From positions 31,313,193-31,377,192 of the forward strand of contig NC_089723.1 in the NCBI RefSeq assembly GCF_035083965.1: a stretch of 64,000 nucleotides of DNA. Reading direction: 5' to 3'. Below, piece after piece: positions 48,317 through 60,008 of the stretch; the first letter of the stretch is position 1; the number at the start of each line of letters is the position of its first letter. A program made the translations under genes and the position numbers. A model generated the notes under the pieces. The model saw nothing but the letters and a program-made list of their open reading frames with translations. It was not told where the DNA came from and made no database searches. Origin of the DNA: Branchiostoma lanceolatum (taxonomy: Eukaryota; Chordata; Leptocardii; Amphioxiformes; Branchiostomatidae).

Positions 48317-51295
48317 ACGCCCGGGATGGTCGGATTGCCGAGGACAGCAGACGCGCCACCAGGTAGTTTCATCTGCAGTTCCACCGCAGCTCGCTAGGAA
48401 CTGACTCTCCCGCCACGCTGAAGGCTTGTGTGCTCACGGTGCCCGGGCCCGGTGATTGTGTCCTATCGTGTTACCAGCTGGTGTACAGGAATGATCTGTG
48501 AAACACATGGAATGGAGGGCCCTTAAACCAACCAACATTACTTGTATCGGTTGGTCTGAACACCCTCCATTGAGTCCTTTCCATGTAACGTTGCGTGTAT
48601 CTACAACACCGTAAAGGAGGCAGAATCCTGTTACAACTGTATCAATGTAGTGAACTTGACATCTGTCACTTATGAGAAAAAAATACACTATAAGATCGCC
48701 AAAGATGCACAACACTTGCCCCTGCTCTTGCCGTTACTTCACCCAGCTTTAAAGTCAACTATTGTATACGGAAAGTCTAATCACATGCAATGATATTAAC
48801 AATGATGATAACAGTAGTTCAACCAGACAACTCAAATATATGAGATCCAAGTGTAAAACTTGTTGTCACGAATGTGCTCGCTTAGAGGTTTTTGTATGTA
48901 AATTTTCACAATGCTTCATAAGCTTACCACAATAGACAATAAACTAGCCACAATGAACTTACAGAATACAAGTACAGGTTGTGAGATTGAAAATTGCCAT
49001 GGCTGGAAGCTAGAGTGTTCTTGACTGTCTTACATGAATTACCATTGAATGGTTACAAATTGTAACATCTTTCTAAAGTGAACACATGACAAACATCTGT
49101 CATAAACCTGCTACTTTCTCTCTGGAGACCTTCTTGAAAGTTCATTGTGATTAGTTTATTGCCGATTGTAGTGAGTTTATGGAGTATTGTGGCGGATCGC
49201 AGCACGACAGGTGTAAGCACCGTTGTGGTCAGTCTACTGTCCATTGTAGTAAGTCTATCGAGTATTGTGGAAGTTTACTTACCAAGCGCTATCTGTATAT
49301 ACATGTACTTAGTTTACGTATAGTATAAGACAGCATGCTCTTATATGGCTATGAAATATTGCTGTAAGGAATGATATTGAGTATTTATGAATTATGATTA
49401 AAAAATAACACTTAAATGTTCACTGCAAAATTGGCCCATACCATTCAGTAACAGCCTTGCTAAGCCAGCGACAGTTGCAAAAGAAGAGATGCCTGAAGTA
49501 GGCCTCTGTGTATTCGTGCACAACCACTTCTTTGTTTACGTTCTTGAAAGTATTTGCTACACTGTTAACGCATACGATACTATTGGCTATGCTATAGTAC
49601 TGTTTTTAAACTGGGTTGCTCTTTTCTTGTGCACGGTTCGAACAGACATTGTGGCATGGTTCAACTGTATTGAATCCGGAAAACACCGGAGAACCCGACA
49701 ACGTTGACTTGTTTTGCCGTAGCCTGTATATATGTGATGTATACTGTGCTGTAAGTGTAGGACTGTTAAGGATCATTAGACCTAGAAACTTAGGTCGCCA
49801 AGGCTGGATGTCATGCCTTGTGATCCGGAGTCTTTGTCTAGTGCAGGAGGTTGCACTAGTAGTGAATGTTCTGTCCCAACCGTCCGCAGGGTAGACGTAA
49901 TGCCCGGTGCTTGTAAGAATGCTTACCGCAGTGTACAGATCTCTGTAGCAAACTTTAGGTGAGCCAGCTGTAGTCCTAGATTAATCTATATCAAAGTCTA
50001 CTCCATTAGTACATAACAGGTTCTTTTAATACCTAACAGTTTAGATATGAAAGTTTGATATCCAGACTGTTTGGTAGGGCTGATGTTTGGTTAGGGTACT
50101 GACATATGTGTACAATGCACGGAATGCGGGTCGCTGCTATATTGCAGTACATACTGTAACTAGAGAACCTATGACTATGTTTCGTCTTTAGGCTGAAGTT
50201 GTATCTATATACACGTATCAATGTCTGAAACATGTGTCTAGCCACTGTATCATGTTTAATGTACTATATTGATCCTTTGAACACGTGTCCTTCAATTGGT
50301 TTTGATTGTGTATCTTATCACGTATGATTATGGAATTGCTCGTTGTTGCATGTGTATCATGAACGAGTCGGAAAGAAAATTATAAATAAATACTAAAACG
50401 TCAAAAAATCTTTTGGGATATTACCGTTAATACAAAAACAACAAAAAATCTTTTGAGATCTTATCGTTTGCGGCATTGCCATATCTGAACTTACGGACAG
50501 AAACTGTGCTTTCATGCCTACCCTTTTATGGAATTGCTTTGAATTATTGTAGGGTGGGAGAAATAAAAGTACTGAAACGACCATACTTTGTCTTTGTACT
50601 GCTTCTTTGAAGGATGGTGAAAAGGTAAGGTACTTTCCGTGGTTAAAGTTTCTGGAAGACGCAGCAAACGAATCAAAATAACACACAGACTTGGAAGTTA
50701 TAATAACGTAATATTCTTTTTATTCATGGTTTAACATTGCATAGACACTTCCGTGACTGATATAGAAGAATATTAAACAATAACGTAACAAAACACTGCC
50801 CTTTGCTACTAAGTAAAAGAACAAGTAAGAAAGAATGAACAAAATATAAACTTCCTAAACACAAGCTTCAAAAAAGCTAATAGAATACCATATGTACACC
50901 TGCGTATTACTGAGATCTCTCGTCTAAAGCCCAAATATAAATTCCACGATGTTGTCAGTGATTTCTGATTTAAATGCATAAACATTGGCCGTGCCTCTAC
51001 AGGGAATTATGACATTCGGAATCTACTGAACATAGTTGTTAGAAAATTCTTACTCAACATGTCATCATGATTTCAGAAGGTTTCCGAACCAGCGAAAACA
51101 AGACTTGACGTCTTCTTTTATCTTAAAGTATAAATCCTATTGAACTGTTGTACTTCTAACAAAGGAAACGAAATGACATAAAGAAAACAATAAAGAAATC
51201 TAAACGTTAACCTGATAATATATATCTATATAAGTATATAAAGTTACAATTTAGTTATATTCACAACCGACAGGTAGTTTTGGCTATGTGTCCAT
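48317..51295. other. Intergenic sequence left of DACT
   Basis: No gene is recognised. The right part (about 50720-51295) is probably the DACT 3' UTR on the minus strand. A 73-codon hydrophobic frame at 49489-49707 has no similarity I know and no splice support, so I leave it unnamed. Confidence 0.5.
50719..50724 (-). terminator. Possible polyadenylation signal of DACT
   Basis: AATAAA on the minus strand (TTTATT as written), about 575 nt past the DACT stop, within AT-rich sequence. Confidence 0.4.
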
Positions 51296-54200
51296 TTACA
51301 ACTCCGTTACCAGATGGCAAGATGGGAACATCCTGGACAGACTGTCCTGGGACGACAGGCGCCGTCTAGTGGCCGTCCCTACAACTGCAGGCCATTTTGC
51401 CTCCGCCAAGACCAGTCCGCCCTCGTCACTGGACTCAGTGTCACTTTCGCTCTCGCTTCGGCGGATTTCTGAGTCGCTGGACGAGCTTTCATCGCTGGAG
51501 CTGCCGAGCACGCTGGTGTCGTAGTCGTACAGTCGAGAGGTGCTCCGACTCTGGCCCGCTTTCTTCAGACCACGAACGCCTCGGGAAAACGCGTGCGGGA
51601 CCCTGTGCTTGTGTGGGGCATTGGAGGGAAACTTTGACACCGGGTGGCCGTTCAGAGATGTGCTGCTGTGACTGTGTCTGCTTCTGTGGTCGACTAGACC
51701 GCTCATCGGCGGTATGAGAGCAGGACTGTTCACAGCGGTGGTGTGTCGCCTAGCCCGCTTGTCGCTCTGAGTTTTCCTGCTGTCCTTGTGGCTGTCGTGC
51801 CGCTTGTACCGACGACTCGAGTCGTCCTTTTTCGCATAGCCGGGGTTGTGGCTAGCCAACTGTTGTCTCAAGTCACCGTGTGGCCGATAGCGGTGACCGT
51901 GGGGCACCCCTCCCTGTTCTGGTCTGGAGTTGGGAAAACTTTTCCTCAAGTCAGTCGCCACACCGCGACTGACGATTGGTTGTTGGCCCAGGTGGCATTC
52001 CATCGGTGCGGGGCACTTCAAGTCATTCCGGGACATCGGCGCGGGGCACTTCAAGTCAGTCCGGGACACGTACAATGGAGGTGCTGCTGTTTGGGGCAAA
52101 GGCGCATCTTTCGACATCCTTCTTGTGGATGCCTGTGCAGAACCTCGGTTGGCAGAGATCTCTGCGCCATAGGGAACTTGTCCTTCCCTAGGTTGAGTAG
52201 ATATTCTGTTAGAATCATGCTGAAACTGCAGTTTTCGGCAAGGGCTGTTTCGTCCTTCGCTCTTCAGCTGGCGAGGCTTGCTGTTGACGGAGGAAGCAGC
52301 AGTTGTTCGCTCTCTACTTTCTGTTCTGTTGCTGTTGGGCTCGGATGGGGCCTTTGCGCTTCTGACGTGACTATTCTCGACTTTATCGTTGCAGTGACGG
52401 GGCCTGATGTCCACCCCTGGGGGAGCCCTGAACTTCATTCTTACAGTCTTTGCGCTGTTAGAGTCAGGTTGGGGCTGTTCTTTTCGATGGGGATTGTTGT
52501 GTTCGCTCTTTGTCTTCTCTTGAAGAGTTCTTTTCTCGATGCTTGTGGTGCTACTGCTCTTGGGCTCGGTTTGGGTTTGCTTACGGGGACTGTACTTTCC
52601 CACAATCTTCGTCAGCGGAGACTTGCCCTTCTCTTTACTAGGGACAGGTCTAACATCAGTCAGTCCTTGTACTTTGCCATCTGCTATCAGCGAAGCTATC
52701 AGAAGTGCAGGTCCCGGCTGTGCTGTTTTACTCGCAGTGTTCTCTTGGCTGGTTGTTTTGTTCGAAGACGTCTCGCCAACAGGTGTTTGTTTCACGTTCA
52801 CGTCGCAAGAGTCTGATTGTGGTTCTGCTCTAGGCTGTGGTGAAGGCGGAGTAACTGTGAGGCTGGCTTTCTTCAGCAGTGACTGTCTTGGCGTAGGTTT
52901 TGGTTTTCGTGGTGCCTTTCTCTCCTGGTGGACTTCAGATCGCGAGACAGTTTCTGAAGCAGCAGGGACAGGTTTTACTCCAGAATCTGGCGGTGACTCG
53001 GAGTGGACGACGCTCGCAGGCCTTGTACCTGCAGCTTGTGAGATCTGTGGCAAATCTTCAGGAGTGAGTGTTACATAGTCACCGTATTCGTTGTCAATGT
53101 CCGATAGGTTTTCGTAGGTGGGGATCGCGTCGTCAACATGCTTCTTCGTGACATGTGACCCGGCAAAGGAGTGGCGCCTCGGACATGGCGCAATGTCGTT
53201 CCCAGGAAGTTCTGAGTAGGCGGAAAAGATGTTCTCATAGTCCGGTATGTCGACGGGCTCCACAGTTGTCTGTTCACTGTTCTTTGTCCACGGCACTTGA
53301 CCGCCCCACACTCGCGAGATGTCAGGGGGTGTGGAAACTGGTCGGTGGAGTCCCACGCTTTTCCCGCTAGGGGGCGCTTTGACGAACTTGTCGTCTGCAG
53401 GGACGCCAGTCAAACTCACGACTTGAGCATCAGACTCAACTGCAGGCGGATTCGTGGACTGGTTGTGGTCACTTCTTACATCCACAGACGAGTGTTCCTC
53501 TTCCACTACACTCTCGCTGTCTGCTGGAACAAACATGTCGCTCTGTATGGCGATGGCGTGCATGGGGCTGGGGTACGGGTAGCACACAGACAACCCTGAC
53601 TTGGACCGCGGGCGAAATGCCAACTTGAACCGTCTGCTCAGCGAATCGTCCTTCTTTTGCTCTTCTCTCGTGGACTGACTTTGTACTGGCATCATTCCGC
53701 TGCTGAAGTATGACTGTTTCGCGTCATTTGATACCACGCTGTCGGATTCTGGCTCCCCAAAACTGTGGCGATTGTAGAACTGCGAGTTGGTGACAGACCC
53801 CAGTTCCCTGCTGGTTTCGTGCGGCCACCCCGCGGTGACCCGTCCGTCCACCTCCTCGTAGTGGTGGAGTTTCTCAGGTGAGGCGATGTCGGGGGTTGGT
53901 GGTGGGGACGGGGACGACGCGTCGAAGAATCCCGAGCTGCGGCGACTGTCAGGGAGGTCGATCAAGGTGCTGGTGCGAGAGCTGCAAGTAACAGTGACAT
54001 TGCGGGATTAGTTCATGCGTTCACAAAGTTGAAATACAAACTTGAAGGTCTTGAAGAGCGCAAATGGTGACTAATATCGGTTTCTCATAAAAATCGATAA
54101 GCTAGGAAAAAAACATTTAGGAAAAAGTTTGGACCACCATGCATTGGTCCTTTTGTTCGTTATTTTTGTTTTTTAAAATTCAAAACTCATACACACCTGC

Positions 54201-57200
54201 TGGTGAAACTTGGGATGGAGACTGCAGATGACGACATGGATCGACAGGAGGCGCTCATGAGCCCGTTCTCGCCGTCTGTGTCCTCGGCCTCGGCCAGCTT
54301 GAGCTGCAGGATCTGTGTGTTCAGGGTGTGCAGGGCGCCGACCAGGTCACTGTCCGTCCGCTTTAGATGGTCCTGGGGTGACGAAAATATACGTTTAGCA
54401 TTTTTGTATGTATGTAGGTATACGAGCACCCTTGATTATGGTCCTAAAGCTCCTACGAATGTGTCCGTAACTTTTGAATACGTCGGCGCTTGCCTGTCGA
54501 CACGTTGTGCTTGTTTGGATTACTAGAAAAACACAAAGACCAGGGGGTAATATCCACATTTGTCACGTCTTGTACATTTGTCAACTTTCGAAGCACGGAA
54601 AGAGTGTATTGTAACAATGTTACGAAAGATGCTGTAAAAATCACACACTCTAGTAGACATCCTTATTGTCTAAGTAGTTTAAAGGTGCTTATTATCTAAC
54701 GCCCATAATCAATAGATTCGTTATCGAAATCAATTATCAATATTTCTTCTTGTGTCTGTTACTTTGCACTTTGCAGTTTCTTATACATGTATTACAGTTA
54801 GGCCTAATCCGGCAACCGTTTGTGCTGTTCCAGTAACTTACTTCAATATGCAAAGATAATTAAATCTGGAAAGCGGCACCTCCCAACAAAGGAAGACAAA
54901 CTCTCACCCTGTGATTTCCCTTCGAAAATATTTGTACGTTTTGTTTGTGTTGTTGGCGGATTACAGTCGCACTTTTAAGATTTGCCCGGACAAAGTAAAT
55001 ATTTAGCCCGGAAGAGGACACCAATACCCTTCAACACATTTTATTGAACTGATTATGCAAGAACAATACCATTTTTCCTGCTTTAGAATTGGCGGGAGAA
55101 AACGCCGTGGAGAGAAATGGAAAAGATACAAGGATAAACATTTACTGACGCCCAGCACCAGCAAGTGCACAATACACGGGCAGCCGCTTTAAACCAAGCA
55201 GATGTGGGTCACTGCCAAAGTCAACTGTAGAAACGCTACGGGCTTTCTGATCCCTTCAACAACTTTGGGAACAGTAGAAACATCAAAGTAAAGGTGGTGT
55301 CAAAAAGAAAAGGAAACGGTGGCATGTCTTAGAAATTGAAGGGATGTGGGAGGCCTCAACTATTCAAGAAAGTATGAAAAAGTTTCAGCTACGATCTGTC
55401 CAAATCACAAAAATCTTGTGTGGTGCTTTCACAGTGTGTGTATGTCAACATTTCTGTATTTACACAAAGTGATTAATTGGGAGGTCGTTGCTAGCTGGTT
55501 ATCTATCTCTACTTTCAAAGGGAATTAGAACGTGTAAGTCTGCACAGGGCGTATGCATGCCCAAATCTTTTCTCAAAGTTCCTAGCAATTCGAGATAGTG
55601 GAGATGCGCAAGAAAGCATTTATAGGTCGAAAAATTTCTACTGTTTGCCGCCAAAACAATGACGTCATTTGGCGGTGACGTAATGGCTAGCCCTAGCCCT
55701 GCACATTTTTCCTGTGTGACTTTTTGTGGGAAGTTTTCCGGTCACTGTCGGCGTTCATAAACCATAAACAACGGAACGAACGCTTTCCCCTTTTCTCACC
55801 CAATTTGACGTGATGCCCAGCACGCCTAATGTGTATTAACAGCTGGGAGACACCAGGGTGCGGCGTAACTTCACACTCACACGCGAAGGGTGGTCCACGA
55901 TAATTAAGTGTAAACACAAAATTACGCACACATGTGAGAACACGCGCGTTGCGCCACCGTATAAGACAATAAAATCCAAGAGTCAATTTTACAGTATTTA
56001 CGCCGTATAAAGAGTTACATTATTGTGCGACACTTTTTGAAGCATGATACAATCCTAGAGGCCCTAGATGCACCTGTATTCGGTCAATCACTGTATCAAA
56101 TGGCATAGCCTCGGTTACAGAGCACGTCAAGTACACTGATGCCTACCGGGTTCTGATTGCATGCAGAGCCGTCTGATTCAAGCCCGGACGGCGGGTTCTA
56201 CAACGGAGGCTAGTACAGCCAATAGTATTCTTGGTTGCACGATGCGAATTTTCTAAGAACTTTAGGAATGTTAAAGTACCGTCCGTATTAGTTGAGACCA
56301 CACGGACACAAAAAAAGTTTGCGATGTTTCCACTTCGGTATGGTAATGAGATTTTCACAGGGATTTCGCACCCTCAGTTGGAACACAAACAATTAACTCG
56401 TGGCGTGGTCGCTTCGTATGTTTACCGCTATCCGGACACACACTTACTATTGGTAGAGAAACAGTGTTTGGCTACAAGTGGGAATAGAAAACTGTTTTAA
56501 AATTTTCCTACGAAATTTTCCTACATCCTGCCAAACGAATCATATATATATATAGATGATTTTATACAACGCGAGTCATATTTACATGAAAAGCTAAAGA
56601 GTACTATTATTGCACAACTAGAATACACCATTTGCTCTACAATCATAGCTGTACAATCACATGCAAGCCATTGCGAAATATAGAACCCATAATTTGTCCT
56701 AAACCTAATCGCTAGCACTAGACTCTTGTTGTACCCGAAAGGTTTTGTGCATATCCGACCGTTGCATAAATTCATGAAACCGCCAGGAAAGATAGTGAAA
56801 TGCCGAATAGAAGGATGTAACGATCGGACGACATAAATGCCTCACCATTGTTCTCCGTGCATCTCAAAAGAACGCGTACCTGCGAGAAGCGGCGAAAGAA
56901 CACCTGGTGTGCGTGCATGTTGCAACATGTTGTAGTTCTCGGAGTAACAGAACTTCGCGCTAACAACTTGGCCCGGGGGAAGTAACAAGGTTATCCCCAG
57001 ATCTTGTTATCAGCCGGCTTTCCTGTAGGCCAGACAAATTCGTTCCGCTGTCTCTGTCTGCCCGGTCGCCAACCTTTTAACTTTATCAGCTCCATGCACG
57101 GAACACTTTCTAGATTACTCATTAGCTGTCGGATCAAGGACCTGTCCTCTTTTGTTGGACACACGGGGAAGGGGAACGGAAAATGCGTCTGGCACTCAGC

Positions 57201-57768
57201 GCAGGGTCGTGTTGGTTTTTGCACAACCGAATGCACAAAGTGGATGATGTTTGTGTGACTAATAGGAGTCAAACAAAAGCCACGCACTCGCAATTCTTGG
57301 CGAAATAGTTGGGCGTCATGTCAGAAGCTTAGCTTGCACCCTGGCCTATTGTACTCTGTGTAACTTTGTTAGAAAGAAGGAATTATGCAACTCTGAAAAA
57401 ATGCGACGGTAGGTACAGGAAGCTATGTTCCTGTGTGGGCCGCCCTGACCTCAAGGGAGAACGGCTTGTATCATGATAAAAATTGAAACGCTGACCGATC
57501 TGAGTTTTCTGCTTCTGAAACTAATACCGATACGTAAATGTGTACTCACCACTGCGTTTCGGAGCTTGTCGATGGAACTGTTGATGTACCCGCCAGGTCT
57601 GATCAGCTCCTGGGGAAGTTTTCTCTTGGCTTCCTCCACTAGCGTCTCCTGTCTCTGCCGCAGCAGTCTCAGTTCTTCCATCGCGGCTTCGCTCGCCATG
57701 AGCCGGGCCTGTAGACTGCGTTCCTGTCCGCCTAGTGCTAGCCTGGTGCCTTCTCCGTCACTTCTCAT
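51296..57768 (-). CDS. DACT: Dapper / Dact, antagonist of beta-catenin (three exons)
   Basis: Cytoplasmic scaffold of the Dapper family, which binds Dishevelled and modulates Wnt and TGF-beta signalling. Minus-strand exons 57550-57768, 54197-54372 and 51296-53981 join in phases 0 and 2 to 1026 residues (human DACT1 about 836). The N-terminal coiled coil contains EELRLLRQRQETLVEEAKRK, matching the family's LRQRQELLV segment; a leucine-rich helix (NTQILQLKLAEAED) is in exon 2. Early exon 3 holds DSRRSSGFF (family DSRPSSGFY), and residues ~266-279 hold YPYPSPMHAIAIQS (family YPSPLHAVAVQS). The long middle is serine/proline/basic and disordered, with a doubled DLKCPAPM. Near the end is an acidic serine patch (ESDTESSDEGGLVLAEAKWP). 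The last four residues, VTEL, fit a class I PDZ ligand in the place where vertebrate members end in MTTV. The start is the ATG at 57768, the first in the exon. Confidence 0.93.
54373..57549. other. First intron of DACT
   Basis: About 3.2 kb of non-coding sequence. I see no exon, element or strong repeat in it. Some stretches may be regulatory, but nothing here shows it. Confidence 0.5.
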
Positions 57769-58250
57769 GCTCCACCTGCACACTGTAACCAAATCTCGTC
57801 TGTTTCCGTCCCAGCGAAGTGTTCGTGCGTCCTGTCTCTGGTGCGGCTCACATGGACTGACCGCTTCCCGAAGTGACGAGTGCCTGATGTATGCGCCCCG
57901 CAGTCTGACCGGCGCTCTGTTGTTTGATTACCTAATTAGCAATGTTTTCACAACAATCGACCCCTTTTTAACAATGGTCAGGTATTCTCTGAGGAAAGCC
58001 AGGGACGGCCGGGGGTCAATGGCAACTCGGAGAGCAGAGAAAACAGCGGATTGAAAGAACTGTTAACCACCACAATCAGGCCTTTCTTTGTCTCGTTTGT
58101 CCGGTGTTCTCGTGGGAAATGATGTGTGAAATGGACAAAGCACTGATCAAAACTTTAATTGTTACGAATTGTGAATACCCGCGACACGAGAAGAACGTTG
58201 ATGGGCCAAGATTAGGGAAGACCAACAGCACTTCGCCCGAGTCGCGACGC

Positions 58251-58322
58251 TACTCAACACAAATACCTTACTCAACACAAATTCCCTACTCAACACGAAT
58301 GCCCTACTCAACACGAATGCCC
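58251..58322. repeat. 18-bp tandem repeat, four units
   Basis: Four copies of TACTCAACACRAATNCCY in a row, the last two identical. An open frame reads them as repeated PYSTRM, but there is no other coding support. Confidence 0.9.
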
Positions 58323-59694
58323 CGCAAACAATAGCGGATGGCACCAAAGTACACGTCATTTCCAAAACACGTAGCACTAACACAAGTACTTGTTTGGGGT
58401 ATTCCATCGAAACAAGTCCCACTGGGACGAACAGGAAAAAAAATGCCGAATCTGATTGTTCAAAGTTTTCTCCCACTTTTTGGAAATGGAATGATAATAC
58501 TACTTTGGTGAAATTAATCTACAACAAACTTTAAATGGAATGGTCCCAAAGGAATGTGAAAACAGGAAGTTTCATTACTGTGGTTTGGCCAGGGAGGTTT
58601 TAAAACAAATCTAAGTTTTTAACCCTCCTTGGTTTCACCAAGTATATATTGTAATGAATCCGATCGATAACGATCAGCAGAAGCTAAGAATGTTTACTTA
58701 AATCACACCTTTGTCCTAATATCTATCAGGGCCGGAAGGTCAACCACAGAGAATCAAGAACGTTTCCATGGTTCCAGCAAGATAAGATTACTAGTACCTG
58801 AAATCCTACTAAGTTGGACGTTTTCATAAAGGTATAACATTGGGAACTTTCCAACTCTTTATACCTTAAGAAATGAGTGAATGCAAATTCTCTGACTTCG
58901 GTGAGAACAGTATCAAACAAAGGCTAATATGAAGTTGTTGTTATCATATACTGTATTGGTATGCATAAATCATGCAAACAAGCTCATACATACAAACATG
59001 CATATTTACCTTTGCAGGAAATGCTAATGCCCATGCAACTGGCTATTTTGTAGCACTGATAATCAGTAACTGAGTAACATGTATAACAGATAATAATTAA
59101 ATCTCCTTAAACTTCGCACAAACCACAAACAGGGAAAATGATGAAAACTTCCATGGACAGAAATCGTCATTTTAATGTGGTACAGAGTTAAATGTAACCA
59201 ACCAGAACCTCACATACAATACAACTTCTCTTCCCAACCTAGGAGGTTGTTCCCCAGACACAGGTACATATCCACAAAAACACTTTTCTTCCAACCATAT
59301 CTAGGTTAGCCATACACTTACAAGTACAAATGTATGTACAACTTGTACACTATATAGCACGTTCCATGACAGGGTCGACATGTTTAAGATCTCATCCACA
59401 GATTTTCATCATTTTTTCATACATACTACACAACATTGCGGTGCCAATGTTTAACTAGTGTAGAAAGGCTAGACCTTTAAAAGGTCTGTGTTACCAAGGA
59501 GTGTTACAAAGTAGGCCTTCCAATTCATACCAATACATTTTTGTACTACTGCTACAAACTGGTTTGGTATGACACACATGAGCCTGTCTCATGCTGGCTT
59601 ACAGCTTACAAGTATCATAAAGGAAGGTCCATGCGGAGTTGCTGGAATTTATAAGTATGAATATAACAAAAAAACTGTACAAAGTACATTTGTA

Positions 59695-59700
59695 TTTATT
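59695..59700 (-). terminator. Possible polyadenylation signal of RPA2
   Basis: AATAAA on the minus strand (TTTATT as written), about 310 nt past the RPA2 stop codon. Confidence 0.4.
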
Positions 59701-60008
59701 TGTATTTGTATTTAACAGCTCATCAGCAAAACAAATATGAGCCCGTGATATCATGCTGCTGTTTAAGGAGTGAAGAAACAGGCAGTTGAGAAAAGGCTTT
59801 GGCTCATACATGTACATGTAGTACAATGTACAAGTATCTCCATATAAATCTTACATGTATGTCCAACAAGGGTTGCTCAACTCTTAGTCAAGACTGCTAT
59901 ATCAATCATAGGAACATTCTTACAATGATAGCCAGGTCAGTTTTAATACTACACGCATGAAATACACTGTCTTCCTTCTTTACTCTGATATCCAGGTGTG
60001 GTGATAAA

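Larger units (their letters stand above)
57769..60008. other. Intergenic sequence between DACT and RPA2
   Basis: Upstream of DACT (both genes are read leftward), so the DACT promoter should lie at the left side; no core element could be assigned. It contains the 18-bp tandem repeat at 58251-58322. The right ~310 nt is likely RPA2 3' UTR, with AATAAA on the minus strand at 59695-59700. Confidence 0.5.

Noticed and set aside
51743-52816. Plus-strand frame of 357 codons with hydrophobic, secretory-looking translation
   Set aside because: It is the antisense shadow of the serine/arginine-rich DACT exon 3 on the minus strand, which has clear family motifs.
58104-58334. Frame ending in repeated PYSTRM units
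   Set aside because: It is a four-unit 18-bp tandem repeat with no splice or similarity support.
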